64,000 nt of DNA from Pseudoips prasinana (GCA_951640165.1 OX621260.1:19424001-19488000); one strand, 5' to 3'. Counted from the stretch's first letter, positions 29,051-39,177 are shown. Numbers and translations are program-made. The notes: generated by a model from the sequence alone, not told the origin.

Positions 29051-29620
29051 GTAAAAATAAATAAATGAATAAAAAAGGTTTTTATTCACGTCGACTTTAA
29101 AAAAGCGCTTGTAAATAGTCAGAACATGTTTGTAGTAATACAGTTATTATTTCTAGTTACATTTTACAGATATTTAGGTACACGGAATGTTAAAACATTT
29201 ATACAATTTATTTTATAATGGTAGTGATATTTAGCTAACTTGTATTAAGTTATTGTCAAGGAGATTATAGGTTTTTACTACATATTGTCTGAATGGTTCT
29301 GTCTATATTAAGGTATGAATTCAGTATTATTATTATAAAGGACCTTGTGTTTAAAACGACATTTGCGCTTTAATGCTACCACCAGATCCAATGCGCCCCA
29401 ACTGAGAAGACCCAGCGAAACAAACTCAGCAGGTTCATCTACAACCGGTTTCAACATGGCCCAGTTGAGACGGTCCGGCGAAACATACTCAAGCGGGCAT
29501 GAACACGGGATTTGGTCCACTTAAAGTAATTATTTAGTAGGCAAACACAATATCTGCTTGATCGGTTGTCTGAATAAATATTAATTTAGATTATATTTAT
29601 GAAACAAAAGAAAAACATCG
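29050..29620 (-). mobile_element. LINE-J 3' end plus linked region X
   Basis: LINE-J sequence (29050-29310) continues on its 5' side into X, which carries CAAGCGGGCATGAACACGGG and ACAATATCTGCTTGATCGGT. The same X+J order occurs on the plus strand at 51622-52162. A minus frame at 29308-29520 contains PDRLNWAMLKPVVDEP and is discussed in the findings. Confidence 0.65.
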
Positions 29621-29736
29621 AAACAATAACATTATTCATTTTCAGACAGTGTCAATAAATTTAAATTTAGTGTATGTTAGCAATCATATTACAGATAGTC
29701 ACAGATAGTTCACATAACTCAACCAATTAGTCATGT

Positions 29737-30262
29737 CTATATGGCTACAAGATCTCCAGCGAGCAATGTGCAGGTAGGTGGTGAGCGCCAGGCGTCTTTG
29801 TGATCGATGTACTCTTTAGTGGTATAATAACCCCTAGCCATAAGTACACGTTTAATATGTGTCTTGAAACTTGTGTCAGGCAGATCAGTAATATGAGTAG
29901 GAAGCTTGTTATAAAACCTAATACAATTTCCTAAAAATGATTTATTCATTTTGCTGTCTATAAAGCCTGGTATTGCAAGTTTGTCTTTATTCCTAGTATT
30001 AATGTTATGCAGTTCACTTTTTTTTCTATAGTTATTAATATTTTTTCTAACATACAATATATTCTGATATATATACTCAGATGGCACCGTTAGTATATTT
30101 ACTTCTTTAAACAAAGTTCGCAAAGATTCGCGACTACCTAACCCATAAATGGCTCTGACTGCCCTTTTTTGTAAAATGAAAATACTACTTATGTCAGCTG
30201 CCGAACCCCACAGCAGAATGCCATAGGCCATAATACTATTGAAGTACGCGAAATATATTGTT
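29737..30262 (-). pseudogene. CR1/Jockey-like LINE ORF2, C-terminal third
   Basis: About 175 codons without a stop, the longest protein remnant here. It contains YFAYFNSIMAYGILLWGS, then a ILQKRAVRAIYGLGSRESLR region, LTVPSEYIYQNILYVRKN, NKSFLGNCIRFYNKLP and SFKTHIKRVL, with a natural stop. This is the conserved region after the reverse transcriptase palm in CR1/Jockey-group proteins: the YxxFHSxxxYGxxxWG motif and the final YNxLP tail. Endonuclease and catalytic YxDD parts are missing, so the element is 5'-truncated. The first few residues of the open frame at 30263-30279 come from the neighbouring SINE-B. Having no stop suggests a fairly recent insertion. Confidence 0.85.
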
Positions 30263-30470
30263 GTGGGTTTGATTCTCACCCAGGACAGATATTTGTGTGC
30301 ATGAACATGTCTGTTTGTCCTGAGTCTGGGTGTAATTATCTATATAAGCATGTATATACAAAAGAATAGTAGTATATGTAATTAATCAGTTATCTGGTTT
30401 CCATCGTACAAGATTAGTTTGGGACCAGATGCCCATGTGAGAATAATGTCCCAGGATATTATTGTTATTT
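30263..30470 (+). mobile_element. SINE-B, 5' end overwritten by the LINE
   Basis: Starts in box B (GTGGGTTTGATTCTCACCCA) and continues to GTCCCAGGATATTATTG. The head is absent at the LINE 5' junction. Confidence 0.85.
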
Positions 30471-30471
30471 A

Positions 30472-30560
30472 GAGGTCACACAATTTGTTGTCCTCCGCGG
30501 GAATCGAACCCGGGACCCAAATAGGTGACTGTCTTAACCGCTGTGCCACACGTGCAGTCA
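30472..30560 (-). mobile_element. SINE-C head
   Basis: GGTCACACAATTTGTTGTCC to CACACGTGCAGTC. Box B shows GGTTCGATTCCCGCGG on the minus strand, a variant of the family. Confidence 0.75.
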
Positions 30561-30760
30561 AGTAAAACGTTTCACGTTGTGATAATTTGTAACTAATTTG
30601 CAAGTAACCATTTTAAGTTAAGTATAAAAACATTTACATGTATGTACAAATATGTGGTGGCTCCTTCCTGAGTTTTTCTCTTCCTGCTCCGTTAGTAACG
30701 TGGTTACATAAAGTGGCGTCACCTTCTTCGAGGTCACTGTACAACGTGTAACAAAAATAG
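30561..30760 (+). repeat. Repeat Y, copy 1
   Basis: TACAAATATGTGGTGGCTCC, TTCCTGCTCCGTTAGTAACG and GGCGTCACCTTCTTCGAGGT. Related copies are at 32036-32170 and 33470-33640. Non-coding, family unknown. Confidence 0.5.
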
Positions 30761-30939
30761 TAGACTTTACTTATTTAATAATTTGGGAAAACAAACAGTT
30801 ATATATATATTGATGATTAATAAATTACATAATTAAGTACATTTTATAAAATAAAAAATTACGGTGCTTAATTTGATTACTAACTTAAAAACGTATAAGA
30901 CGGTAACATCCATAATATACGGCAAAAATATTAACACTG
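30761..30939. other. A+T-rich stretch
   Basis: Nothing recognised. Confidence 0.35.
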
Positions 30940-31168
30940 ATCTGATGACTGATCACAAACAAAGCAAATCTTGTACTATGAAAACCAGATAACTGATATA
31001 CTACATATACTACTTTTCTTGTGTACATACATACTAATATAGATAATTAACATCCAGACTCAGGACAAACAGACATGTTCACACAAATATCTGTCCTGGG
31101 TGGGAATCGAACCCACGACCTTCGGCGTAAAAAGCAAGCATTTGCCTACCACGCAAACAGGCCCGTCA
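30940..31168 (-). mobile_element. SINE-B
   Basis: Near-complete reverse copy. The tail is diverged (GATGACTGATCACAAACAAA). Confidence 0.9.
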
Positions 31169-31241
31169 GTATAAATTGAAATATGTATATGTCATCATAA
31201 AAGTCTACCTAAAGGCGTAGCAATTAGTAATTTATCTATAA

Positions 31242-31545
31242 CTAGCTGTGCCCCGCGGTTTTACCTGCGTTAAACTTTATACATTATCACAGCTCCTCCC
31301 CCGTAGGTCATAGCGTGATAATATGTAGCCTATATGTTGACCCGACCTCTTAGTAATATCTAAGCAAAATTTGAGGTAAATCCATGCAGTACTTTTTGAG
31401 TTTAGCCCGGACATACATGCAGACAAAATTCTAAGAACTATAATTTTGGCTTGGATCCGGATTGTAGATCACGCCCAAAGTATCTTTTTAAAAAAATATT
31501 CAATGTATAGTTTTGACTTTCCTACGATTTTATTATATGTATAGA
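31242..31545 (-). mobile_element. Helitron H1
   Basis: CTAG at the left edge, hairpin CGCGGTTTTACCTGCG, and a right edge ATTATATGTATAGA|T. A precedes it. Confidence 0.9.
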
Positions 31546-31555
31546 TAAATAAGTG

Positions 31556-31662
31556 ATTTATCTATAATAAATGTGATTTTAAGTAATGTATTATTTTTAA
31601 ACGTATATTGGAAAACGTTTTAAAAAATTCATTTCTTAAAATCACATTTATTATAGATAAAT
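31556..31662. repeat. Perfect 27-bp inverted repeat, 53-base spacer
   Basis: ATTTATCTATAATAAATGTG continuing to ATTTTAA at 31556-31582 is exactly inverted at 31636-31662. It starts at the Helitron edge and ends in a SINE-F scrap (31665-31696). Confidence 0.8.
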
Positions 31663-31699
31663 AACACCTAGACACAGAACAAATAATCAAACAATGATT

Positions 31700-31958
31700 G
31701 ACGGGCCTGTTGGCATGGTTGGTAGACCTTTCACGCCGCAGGTCGTGGGTTCGATTCCCACCCGGGACAAATATTTGTGTGCATGAACATGTCTGTTTCT
31801 CCTGAGTCTGGGTGTAAAGTATCTATATAAGTATGTATTTACAAAAGAAAAATAGTATATCTTATATATCAGTTATCTGGTTTCCATAGTACAAGCTCTG
31901 CTTAATTTGGGATCAGATGGCCGTGTGTGAATAATGTCCCAGGATATTATTATTATTT
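31700..31958 (+). mobile_element. SINE-B, full length
   Basis: GACGGGCCTGTTGGCATGGT to GTCCCAGGATATTATTATTA. Ten bases of the GCTTGCTTTT stem are missing in the head. Confidence 0.9.
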
Positions 31959-32036
31959 GTTCTGGGTGGGGATTGAACCCATAACCTCTGGCTAAGCAGT
32001 CAGGTCCACTAACCACTAGACCTATAGACTAGTCAA
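31959..32036 (-). mobile_element. SINE-F head
   Basis: TTGTTCTGGGTGGGGATTGA, CTAAGCAGTCAGG and CTAACCACTAGACC match the 48358 copy in reverse. Together with the scrap at 31665-31696 it suggests that SINE-B landed in a SINE-F. Confidence 0.7.
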
Positions 32037-32170
32037 GTATGAAGTAGAAGTATAAAAGCATTTACGTGAATAAACAAATATGTGGTCGTTGCAGCGGTTA
32101 GATAGTTGTATGCTTCCTGCTTCGTCATTGGCTAATGTGCATCTTGCGTGACCTCGTCGTTGTCGCTATT
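32037..32170 (+). repeat. Repeat Y, copy 2
   Basis: CAAATATGTGGTCGTTGCAG and GCTTCCTGCTTCGTCATTGG. As with copy 1, it directly follows a SINE head. Confidence 0.5.
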
Positions 32171-32420
32171 TAAACTAAAAATATACCAGCTCACTTGATA
32201 GGACCCTTAAAATTTATCCCTGGTACATGCTATAGCAGCCTATTTGATATTCTCTCGTTTTGAGGCTCCAGCCACGTTACATGATAATAATCATAATCTT
32301 TATTGGTAACTTACATAAATCTCTGCTCTCCACACTAGGATTCCCTGTGTCGTGGAGGACAATCTCTTTCATAATGGTTCAAAAATACAATAAAATTATT
32401 ACATTACAATTATATATATA
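32171..32420. other. Unassigned; reverse LINE tail at 32285
   Basis: AATAATCATAATCTTTATTG at 32285 has the look of a reversed retroposon 3' end. The rest is unassigned. Confidence 0.35.
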
Positions 32421-32423
32421 CTA

Positions 32424-32575
32424 ACTGTGCCCTGAGGATTTACCCGCGTTAACTTTATAAATTATAGCCTAAGTGTTTTTTGAATTTATTAGCTATAAGT
32501 TTCATCACAGTCCGTTCGATAGTATTTGCGTGAAGAAGTAACAAACATACACACTCACAAACATACGCCCCTATA
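32424..32575 (-). mobile_element. Helitron H4, diverged
   Basis: CTAACTGTGCCCTGAGGATT at the left (CTAG mutated to CTAA) through AGAAGTAACAAACATACACA. The 5' AATATTAG-type end is lost. Confidence 0.7.
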
Positions 32576-32604
32576 GCAAAAGAAAAGTTAAAAGCCATCA
32601 ATCT

Positions 32605-32765
32605 GTCTTCCACTTTGCTCTAGAGGGAATCGGAACTGTAAACTCCCTACTCATCCTAGCTTCTTTCTGATTAAATTCGTTGCGGGATCCAAAAAAGTTA
32701 AAGTGATTCTCCGGAACACGCCGGAGCCTCACCGGCCCGCTGTGTCATTTCATTGTGTGCCACTG
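32605..32765 (+). repeat. Repeat T, copy 2
   Basis: Matches 25031-25200 across TTTGCTCTAGAGGGAATC to ATTTCATTGTGTGCCACTGT. Followed by a SINE-B scrap (32766-32816, minus strand). Confidence 0.6.
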
Positions 32766-32867
32766 TTACAAATATCTGTTCTGGGTGGAAATCTAACCCA
32801 CGCCAACCGGCTCATCGTTTTTACCTTTTGAGGTAACGAACCCTAATGGCAGAGAGACAGAATCATT

Positions 32868-33390
32868 CAGACAATATGTAGTAAAAATATAGCAAAAATT
32901 TTGATAATTAAACCTACACATGATCCTTGACAATAACTTAATTTTAGTTAGCTAAATATCGTTACTGTTATAAAAAAAAAAAGACTTGTGTGTACTTATG
33001 TACACGCGTTAGAAGTTATACTTCTTATTAAACAACTTGAACATAGTTATCAATTTTCATACCACCTAGAACTAACTTCATGCTGTTATTTTTACGATGC
33101 GCGCGCATCGTAAAAATTCACTGTCGTACCACCTAGAACTAACTTCATGCTGTTACATTTTTTGGTGTCGGTGTGCGCGCGCATCGTAAAAATTCACTCT
33201 CATCATTTTTCTCCATCGCGCCAAAAGAAGTATAACTTCAATAAATCTTATTGTAAATTATTTCCTACAATCCGTGTACCTAAATATCTATATGTACCTA
33301 GAAATAATTATAAATTAATTATTTCTGCGAACATGTGCTGACTATTTAAAGTCTACGTGAATAAAAACCTTTCTTATTTTATTTTATTTT
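32868..33390 (+). mobile_element. LINE-J 3' end carrying a foldback element
   Basis: LINE-J text stops at ATCGTTACTGTTATAAA (32978) and resumes at 33241 with TAAATCTTATTGTAAATTAT. The uninterrupted wording is at 17975-18010. Confidence 0.8.
32984..33240. mobile_element. Foldback element, copy 2
   Basis: As at 21070-21345, but the first hairpin is the perfect palindrome TTTTTACGATGCGC / GCGCATCGTAAAAA. Because LINE-J resumes on the right, its boundaries can be placed at an A run and TTCAA. Confidence 0.8.
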
Positions 33391-33469
33391 ATTTAGATGG
33401 ATTTACAGGCAGACTCGATCCTATAAGGATTTTAAATAACCCTAAAAAGCTAACCGTATTAAAAATCGT

Positions 33470-33640
33470 TTTCTTGTAACGTTGGTTAAAATGTATTTTC
33501 ATTTATGAGTAAATATGTAGTGGTTGTTGCGGTTAGATGCTTTTCCTGTTCCGGCTACGTTAGTGGCTAATGTGGTTATGTGATGCTGCGTCACCTCACC
33601 GAGGCCACTCTGAGGTCGCGCCGGGTCTTACGAAAAATAA
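33470..33640 (+). repeat. Repeat Y, copy 3
   Basis: GTAGTGGTTGTTGCGGTTAG, TTAGTGGCTAATGTGGTTAT and GTCACCTCACCGAGGCCACT. Confidence 0.5.
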
Positions 33641-33753
33641 ATTTATATGTCTGTGGATCTGATAGCCGTGCGGTGAGGCGCTCATAGCCAGATGCTCTCG
33701 CCAGCCCGTTATTGACTGGCGAGGTTAAGCAACTAGGCTCGGGGCCAATCCAT

Positions 33754-33970
33754 AGCCTAGTTGGTAGTGCTTCTGCCTACGAAGCTGGTGGTCCTGGGTT
33801 CGAATCCCGGTAAGTGCGAATATTTGTTTCTAAGTCATGGATGTTTTCTATGTATATAAGTATTTCTATATCTATCTATATAGGTATGTATATCGTCGCC
33901 TGGTACCCATAGTACAAGCTTTGCTTAGTTTGGGGCTAGGATGATCTGTGTGACATTGTCCCTAGATATA
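33754..33970 (+). mobile_element. SINE-A inside the 5S-type SINE, 5' truncated
   Basis: Begins AGCCTAGTTGGTAGTGCTTC, lacking the first bases of the family, and ends GTCCCTAGATATAG. Confidence 0.9.
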
Positions 33971-33973
33971 GAT

Positions 33974-34226
33974 CTACGGGCCTGTTGGCGTGGTTGGCGA
34001 ATGCTTGCTTTTCACGCCAGAGGTCCCCACCCAGGATAAATATTTGTGTGCATGAACATGTCTGTTTGTCCTGAGTCTAGGTGTAATTATCTATATAAGT
34101 ATGTATTTACAAAAGAAAAGTAGTATATGTAGTATATAAGTTATCTGGGTTCCTTAGTACAAGCACTGCTTCGTTTGGGATCAGATGGCCATGTGTAAAT
34201 AATGTCCCAGGATATTATTATTATAA
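33974..34226 (+). mobile_element. SINE-B inside the 5S-type SINE, box B deleted
   Basis: GGGCCTGTTGGCGTGGTTGG to GTCCCAGGATATTATTATTA. The sequence jumps from CAGAGGTCC to CCACCCAGG, removing box B. Confidence 0.9.
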
Positions 34227-34416
34227 ATGGGTGAATGCTGAACTGGTTTAATTTCTGAGCGTCTCCGTGCCTCGGACGGCACGTTAAGCTGTCGGTATCG
34301 GTTGTATTCATTAGGCAACAGTTGTTAAGCCATGTCAGAGGCCTACTGGGCGGCTTGAACAACTCTGACACTAGGGTAACCACTGCCTATACGATAAGTA
34401 AGTAAGCCGTGCGGTT

Positions 34417-34655
34417 TCCGGTCTAGAAGTAATAACAGAGCGACCCCATATCATCCCCTGGGTGTCGTAAAAGGCTACTAAGGGATACACCAGGTAGGTG
34501 GGCAGCAGCGCCACCTGTGTACTAGCTACCACCTAACTGCGGTCGCCAACTCACATGCCAAGTACAGTGGCTAAGGCAAACCCCTCCATATGGCAACGAA
34601 ATAGAAACCTTTGGGGAAGGCCTACGTTCAAGTGGACGATTACAGGCTGATGATG
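34417..34655 (+). mobile_element. LINE-V 3' end
   Basis: GGGTGTCGTAAAAGGCTACT, TGTGTACTAGCTACCACCTA, ACCCCTCCATATGGCAAC and a GGCTGATGATGG end. It is the uninterrupted reference for the split copy at 25480-26125. Confidence 0.7.
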
Positions 34656-34689
34656 GATCTCATTGTAATGTCCTCCTAGTAGAATTTTG

Positions 34690-34766
34690 TCCAGTCTCAA
34701 TGGAGACTATCCGTCTGCGGGGGACGTATTATAGTGAAAAAGTGTGTTCGGAAACACAGAGACGAC
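34690..34766 (-). mobile_element. SINE-D fragment
   Basis: CCAGTCTCAATGGAGACTAT to GTGTTCGGAAACACAGAG. Confidence 0.65.
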
Positions 34767-34769
34767 CGC

Positions 34770-34967
34770 CGAAAGCTGGTGGGGCAGTAAAGTATTAAAG
34801 TAGCGATCATACGTTGGAAGATGTAGCGAGGCCAGGCCCTCACGAGGTGGACCTACAATCTTTAAAGGGTCGCGGGATACCGCTAGATTCGGGCAGCGTA
34901 GGACGGGCAGTTGTGGAGATCTTTTGGGGAGTCCTTTCTGCTGCTATGTTACTGATGATGATGATAC
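34770..34967 (+). pseudogene. RTE-like LINE C-terminus, diverged
   Basis: GCTGGTGGGGCAGTAAAGT, GTCGCGGGATACCGCTAGAT and a GATGATGATGAT end. Aligns with 17346-17592, with many changes and stops. Confidence 0.65.
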
Positions 34968-35448
34968 CTTCTCGGTCACATTACAGGTAAAAAAGAAGTT
35001 GTTAATTACGATAAGAAACCACATTATTATTATATAAATTCTTGTGATTGATCAAAATCCAAAAGAAACACATTTTAATACTGCCTTCATTAGTAATAAA
35101 TCGTTTTGAAGGATGTACGTTTAATATAAAATAACCCACGATAACACACAAAGGAATATCTTTATTTTCTTAAATGACAAAGCACTAACATCATTATAAA
35201 CCATCCATCACGCACATAATACAATTTGATTCACGTAGACAGTCTCAGGTTATGTAGACGGAGATCTTGTGGGAAAAACTTCTCTGATATACGTTGTTCT
35301 AACTCCAATATTTCTCATTTTTATTGGTGTCGACGACCATCTTAACTTAGATAGCTAGACTTAACAGAGTCTAGCTATCCAAATTATTCGTTAGACCAGG
35401 AGTCAGATTCTATTTGGCTAACAGCTGTCATAGATGTTTTATTTTGTA
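34968..35448. other. Unassigned stretch with a small hairpin
   Basis: GATAGCTAGACT / AGTCTAGCTATC with loop TAACAG at about 35350-35379. Otherwise no feature. Confidence 0.35.
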
Positions 35449-35719
35449 CTAGCTGTGCCCGCGACTTCGTCCGCGTGTTAATTAGTTTATTTCGTTTTTT
35501 TAAGTAAAATAAAATCTTTTTTTAAAATAAAAGTAGCCTAAGTTACTCCTTAGAACATCAGCTACCTGCCAATAAAAGTCCCGTCAAAATCGGTCCAGCC
35601 ATTTCAGAGATTAGCCGGAACAAACAGACAGACAGACAAAAATTGTAAAAAATGTTATTTTGGTGTATGTACCGTATGTATATTACAAACAGACAATCAA
35701 TTTTATTTATTTATATAGA
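35449..35719 (-). mobile_element. Helitron H3, 271 bp
   Basis: CTAGCTGTGCCCGCGACTTC at the left, TTTATTTATATAGA|T at the right, preceded by A. Its 5' third is shorter than in the 39514 copy. Confidence 0.9.
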
Positions 35720-36084
35720 TTGTATTTGTTTCGATATAGTTTCTGTATATCAAACTGACTATAGACCTATTTGATATTCAGCGTGACAAAGTTTGTGTTT
35801 TATGTTCTTCAAATATATATTTATTATGTTTTATTATTTTTGAAACTTGAGGGCTAATTTAACTTAAGACAGGCATTGTAAGGTGACAAACCAAGTTTTT
35901 TTGGTGGATAAACTAAATAAAGATTGATGGTAAATAATTTGATCCCTCGAAAACCAAATCATTTTTACTGTCAAGTTTAATCAAAGTTTTGGTTTATTCC
36001 CAGTAAACAAAGTTCCCAAAACTAAATAAGAATTTTAATAATAAATAAAATAAAATCAATATCCAGCACTTATTGTAATATGTA
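35720..36084. other. A+T-rich stretch
   Basis: No match and no frame. Confidence 0.4.
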
Positions 36085-36278
36085 CGCTGCTTAGCCCAAA
36101 TAGCGCGATCTAGCCCAAACTAAGCAAAGTACTATGTATACTAGACAACAGATAGAAATACTTTGGTACATACTTTTTTGGATATATTCACGAACACAAA
36201 TATTTGTCTCTTGCGAGGATTGAACACGCAACCTTAGGTCAGAAGTCACGTTCACTAGGTACTTCACGGTGGTCGTCA
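36085..36278 (-). mobile_element. SINE-F, diverged
   Basis: TAGCCCAAACTAAGCAAAGT, GACAACAGATAGAAATA and the box B region GAGGATTGAACACGCAACC. Confidence 0.65.
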
Positions 36279-36743
36279 AATTATCAAGTCAGCAATACTT
36301 TTTCAATTTGAGATCCCAGTTTAAAATGCTTTTAATTAAAACTCGGGTTCAATGCTTCATGTTAACGAGCAATTACGGCCATTAGGCGGAGATTGACTTG
36401 ATTTCACAATTAATACGTTTTTGGTCGTGAGGTACTCATAAGCTGATGGATAATGCCAATCAACATCCTGATTTTTGTAACTAAGTAAAAACTGAAGGCT
36501 TCTTACATAGGAGAAGTAAAAAATCGCCGGCCACTTTAATGAAAACGTCAGAAATGAACTCATATAAAAAACGCGGAAAAAGATAAAAGCTATTTCACAC
36601 GGAAATTAAGTTTACGTAGTACTGAATTTGTTATTTATAAAGGGGTGACCATATTACTCGTGAATTTTGAGACATTATTTCACATATGCGATAAGTGTGA
36701 AGTGACTTGTTATCGCTGGCCGTTGTTGATAAAGTTTGAATGT
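36279..36743. other. Unassigned stretch
   Basis: A 68-codon minus frame (36357-36563) without recognisable motif. No repeat match. Confidence 0.35.
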
Positions 36744-36845
36744 GTAGTGGGTTCGATTCCCACCCAGGACAGATATTTGTGTGCATGAACATGACTGTTG
36801 GTCCTGGGCCTGAGTGTAATTATCTTTTTAAGAATGTATTTATCA
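36744..36845 (+). mobile_element. SINE-B fragment
   Basis: From box B (GTGGGTTCGATTCCCACCCA) to AAGAATGTATTTA; head and tail missing. Confidence 0.75.
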
Positions 36846-37639
36846 ATAATTAAAATAAATTTTATTTTTGTTTTTGTTTGTTTTTTCGTTGGCTATCCAT
36901 AGCCGAGTGCGATAATCATTAGACGTTTCTGAGTGCGGCACTTACAATATGCGTAAAAAATCTTAAGTAAATTGTAAGATCAAGGCGAGGTTTTAATTTT
37001 TTGTCTCTTTTATTCAATTAGCCATTATATTAGTTTACATAGTGCCGACGCCTGGTAGCTTCAGTGGTTAAATTTTTCCTACCAAAACCACTCTTATTAC
37101 CTTTTTAATAAGGACGCTGTGAAGGTACAGCTGTGTCCATCAACGTGACGTTAACTTTACATCAATCATTTTACTTTAAACGAATATTAATAGATCATCA
37201 TGAACATCCTTGTTCGTTTCACGATAACTAGAAGAGGACAAAAAGCTGGTTTTTCTAACCGAGTATAGTTCTGAGAAATTCCAAGATGTTTCTTGTCGCT
37301 GAACAAAATGCAATTTATAGAAATGCCACCAAGAAAACGTATCCGTTTCTTTTCAAAGAGGTTTTTTATAGATAAGTAAGTCAGAAACATTAATAATTCT
37401 TACACTTAAGTAACTGAGGAAATTCATATTATCTATATTTTTGGGGTAATTATGATATTAAAATAAATCTACGCGTGAGAACGGTGCGAAGATAGGGTTG
37501 GGAAGAGATAGGTAAAGATAGCCGGCCGCGCCATCTGGTAGTCCATTTCTCAAGGCTTCGCCGTCAGCGGCTGGCAGTTTATAAAGATTTTGCGTAATTT
37601 ACCCAATAATATTAAGATGAGTATCAAGTAAGTAAGAAA
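36846..37639. other. Unassigned stretch
   Basis: Single-copy in the window. Short frames only. A GC-richer patch at 37480-37580 (GCCGGCCGCGCCATCTG) has no visible gene signal. Confidence 0.35.
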
Positions 37640-37773
37640 AAATCCTGCTCTCTCAGAACTATCTTGGCGTGCGTTTGTGATAAAATTCGATATAGATAGT
37701 CTGATGCCTGAGAAAGGACATAGGCTAGGCCTTATCTACACACCACGTGGGCGAAGCTGCGGTTGGAAGCTAG
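37640..37773 (+). mobile_element. Helitron 3' end, distinct subfamily
   Basis: AGAAAGGACATAGGCTAGGC then CACGTGGGCGAAGCTGCGGT and GGAAGCTAG|T. The hairpin (CCACGTGGGCGAAGCTGCGG) differs from H1-H4, and the 5' end cannot be placed. Confidence 0.6.
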
Positions 37774-38139
37774 TACAATTATGCCTGTTCGTGCCTATAG
37801 AACATTCTCTGAATCATCATAACCCAGATCGTGTAACCATTTGTAGATAATGATCGTAAATCTGTCTCTTGTTAAGAATTAAACAATGCATGAATACACT
37901 TTAACTCAATAATAGCATTTTTTTGTTAATTTTCTGGTCCTAGCTGAGAAGAAGAACGTTGATCCGGGAAGAGGGAAGAGTCGTACATAAGAGTCAAAGG
38001 TTACGGGGCTAATATGGGGTGAGCTGTATGCTAAAGCCACTTTGGTAGTAGAAGATAAAGCAGTACGTTTAACAATTCTAAAATCGACCCTACGTCAATA
38101 ACAAAAGGCTGGCTTTCAGTTGTTTCCCGCGATTCAGAC
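37774..38139. other. Unassigned stretch
   Basis: No match in the window. Confidence 0.3.
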
Positions 38140-38335
38140 ACCTGTTGGTGTGGTTGGTAGATTCCCACCCATGACAGATATTTGTGTGCATGAAGATGTA
38201 TGGGTGTAATTATCTATAAAAGTATGTATTTAAAAAAGAAAACTAGTATATTTAGTATCAATTATCTCGGTTCCAAAGGACTCGCTCCGCTTAGTTTGGG
38301 ATCAGTTAGCAGAATAATGTCTCAGGATACTATTA
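38140..38335 (+). mobile_element. SINE-B, box B deleted
   Basis: CACCTGTTGGTGTGGTTGGT joins directly to AGATTCCCACCCATGACAG. The tail is present and is repeated in the next unit. Confidence 0.8.
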
Positions 38336-38590
38336 TAATAATAATAATTTAAATTTAAGGGCAACACTCCTGCACTGGATATCGAGTACTATATAAATTG
38401 TCCTTAAACAAGAACTTAAAGTTAAAGTTGTCTCGTTTCCAAAGTACTAGCTCTACTTAGTTTGGGATCAGATGGCCATATGTGAATAATGTCCCAGGAT
38501 ATTATTGTAATAATAACAATTTAAAATAAGGACAACACTTCTGCACTAGATATCGTGTACTGTATACGGTGTCCTTAAACAAGAACAATA
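38262..38590 (+). repeat. Tandem duplication of SINE-B tail plus flank
   Basis: Units 38262-38420 and 38427-38590 both contain CGCTTAGTTTGGGATCAG-type tail, the AATAATAATTTAAA join, GCACTGGATATCGAGTACT-type sequence and TGTCCTTAAACAAGAAC. They differ at many positions, so the duplication is old. Confidence 0.75.
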
Positions 38591-38619
38591 TTTAAGTATA
38601 TATCATTAACTTATAATGT

Positions 38620-38883
38620 TATAATAATAATAATAATATCTGGGGACAATGTCACACAGATCATCCTAGCCCCAAACTAAGCAAAGCTTGTACTATGGGT
38701 ACCAGGCGACGATATACATACTTATATAGATAGATAAATACATATATACTTACATAGAACACATCCATGACTCAGAAACAAATATTCGTGCTCATCACAC
38801 AAATATTTGCACTTACCGGGATTCGAACCCAGGACCACCAGCTTCGTAGGCAGGAGCACTACCAACTAGGCTATGGTGACCGT
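38620..38883 (-). mobile_element. SINE-A, full length
   Basis: AAT tail to GGCTATGGTGACCGTC. The frame 38767-38952 (MTQKQIFVL...) is its antisense. Confidence 0.9.
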
Positions 38884-39177
38884 CAATTACTACTTTTACT
38901 ACAATTATTACTTAGATATCGAAACCCTTCCGAAGGGAAGTTGATTGCGTAAATCATTGGCCCTAGAGTAAGGTCGTAATAAATTAAATTGAATTAAATT
39001 GCTTTTTAAACGTGTTTTGATTACTTTTATAACTCATTGGCATTAACAGACAAGTTAAAATAATTAATGTGACTGTAATTATTTATGTTGCAATATTATT
39101 TATATACGTAGGCATAAATTTAATTTGGAATTGGTGTGACTATAAAATGGTTAGTACTATCTACTCTAATACAGGCC
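38884..39177. other. Unassigned stretch
   Basis: A+T-rich with no match. Confidence 0.3.

Larger units (their letters stand above)
33668..34405 (+). mobile_element. 5S-derived SINE split by SINE-A and SINE-B
   Basis: The head TGGCGAGGTTAAGCAACTAG runs to CCAATCCATAG (33753). The body resumes at about 34231 with ATGGGTGAATGCTGAACTGG and continues through CACGTTAAGCTGTCGGTATC to CGATAAGTAAGTAAG. Two tRNA-type SINEs fill the gap. Confidence 0.8.

Noticed and set aside
38767..38952. Conserved protein starting MTQKQIFVL, also at 40311-40550 and 58737-58943
   Set aside because: It is the antisense of SINE-A translated, so similarity between copies reflects the SINE.
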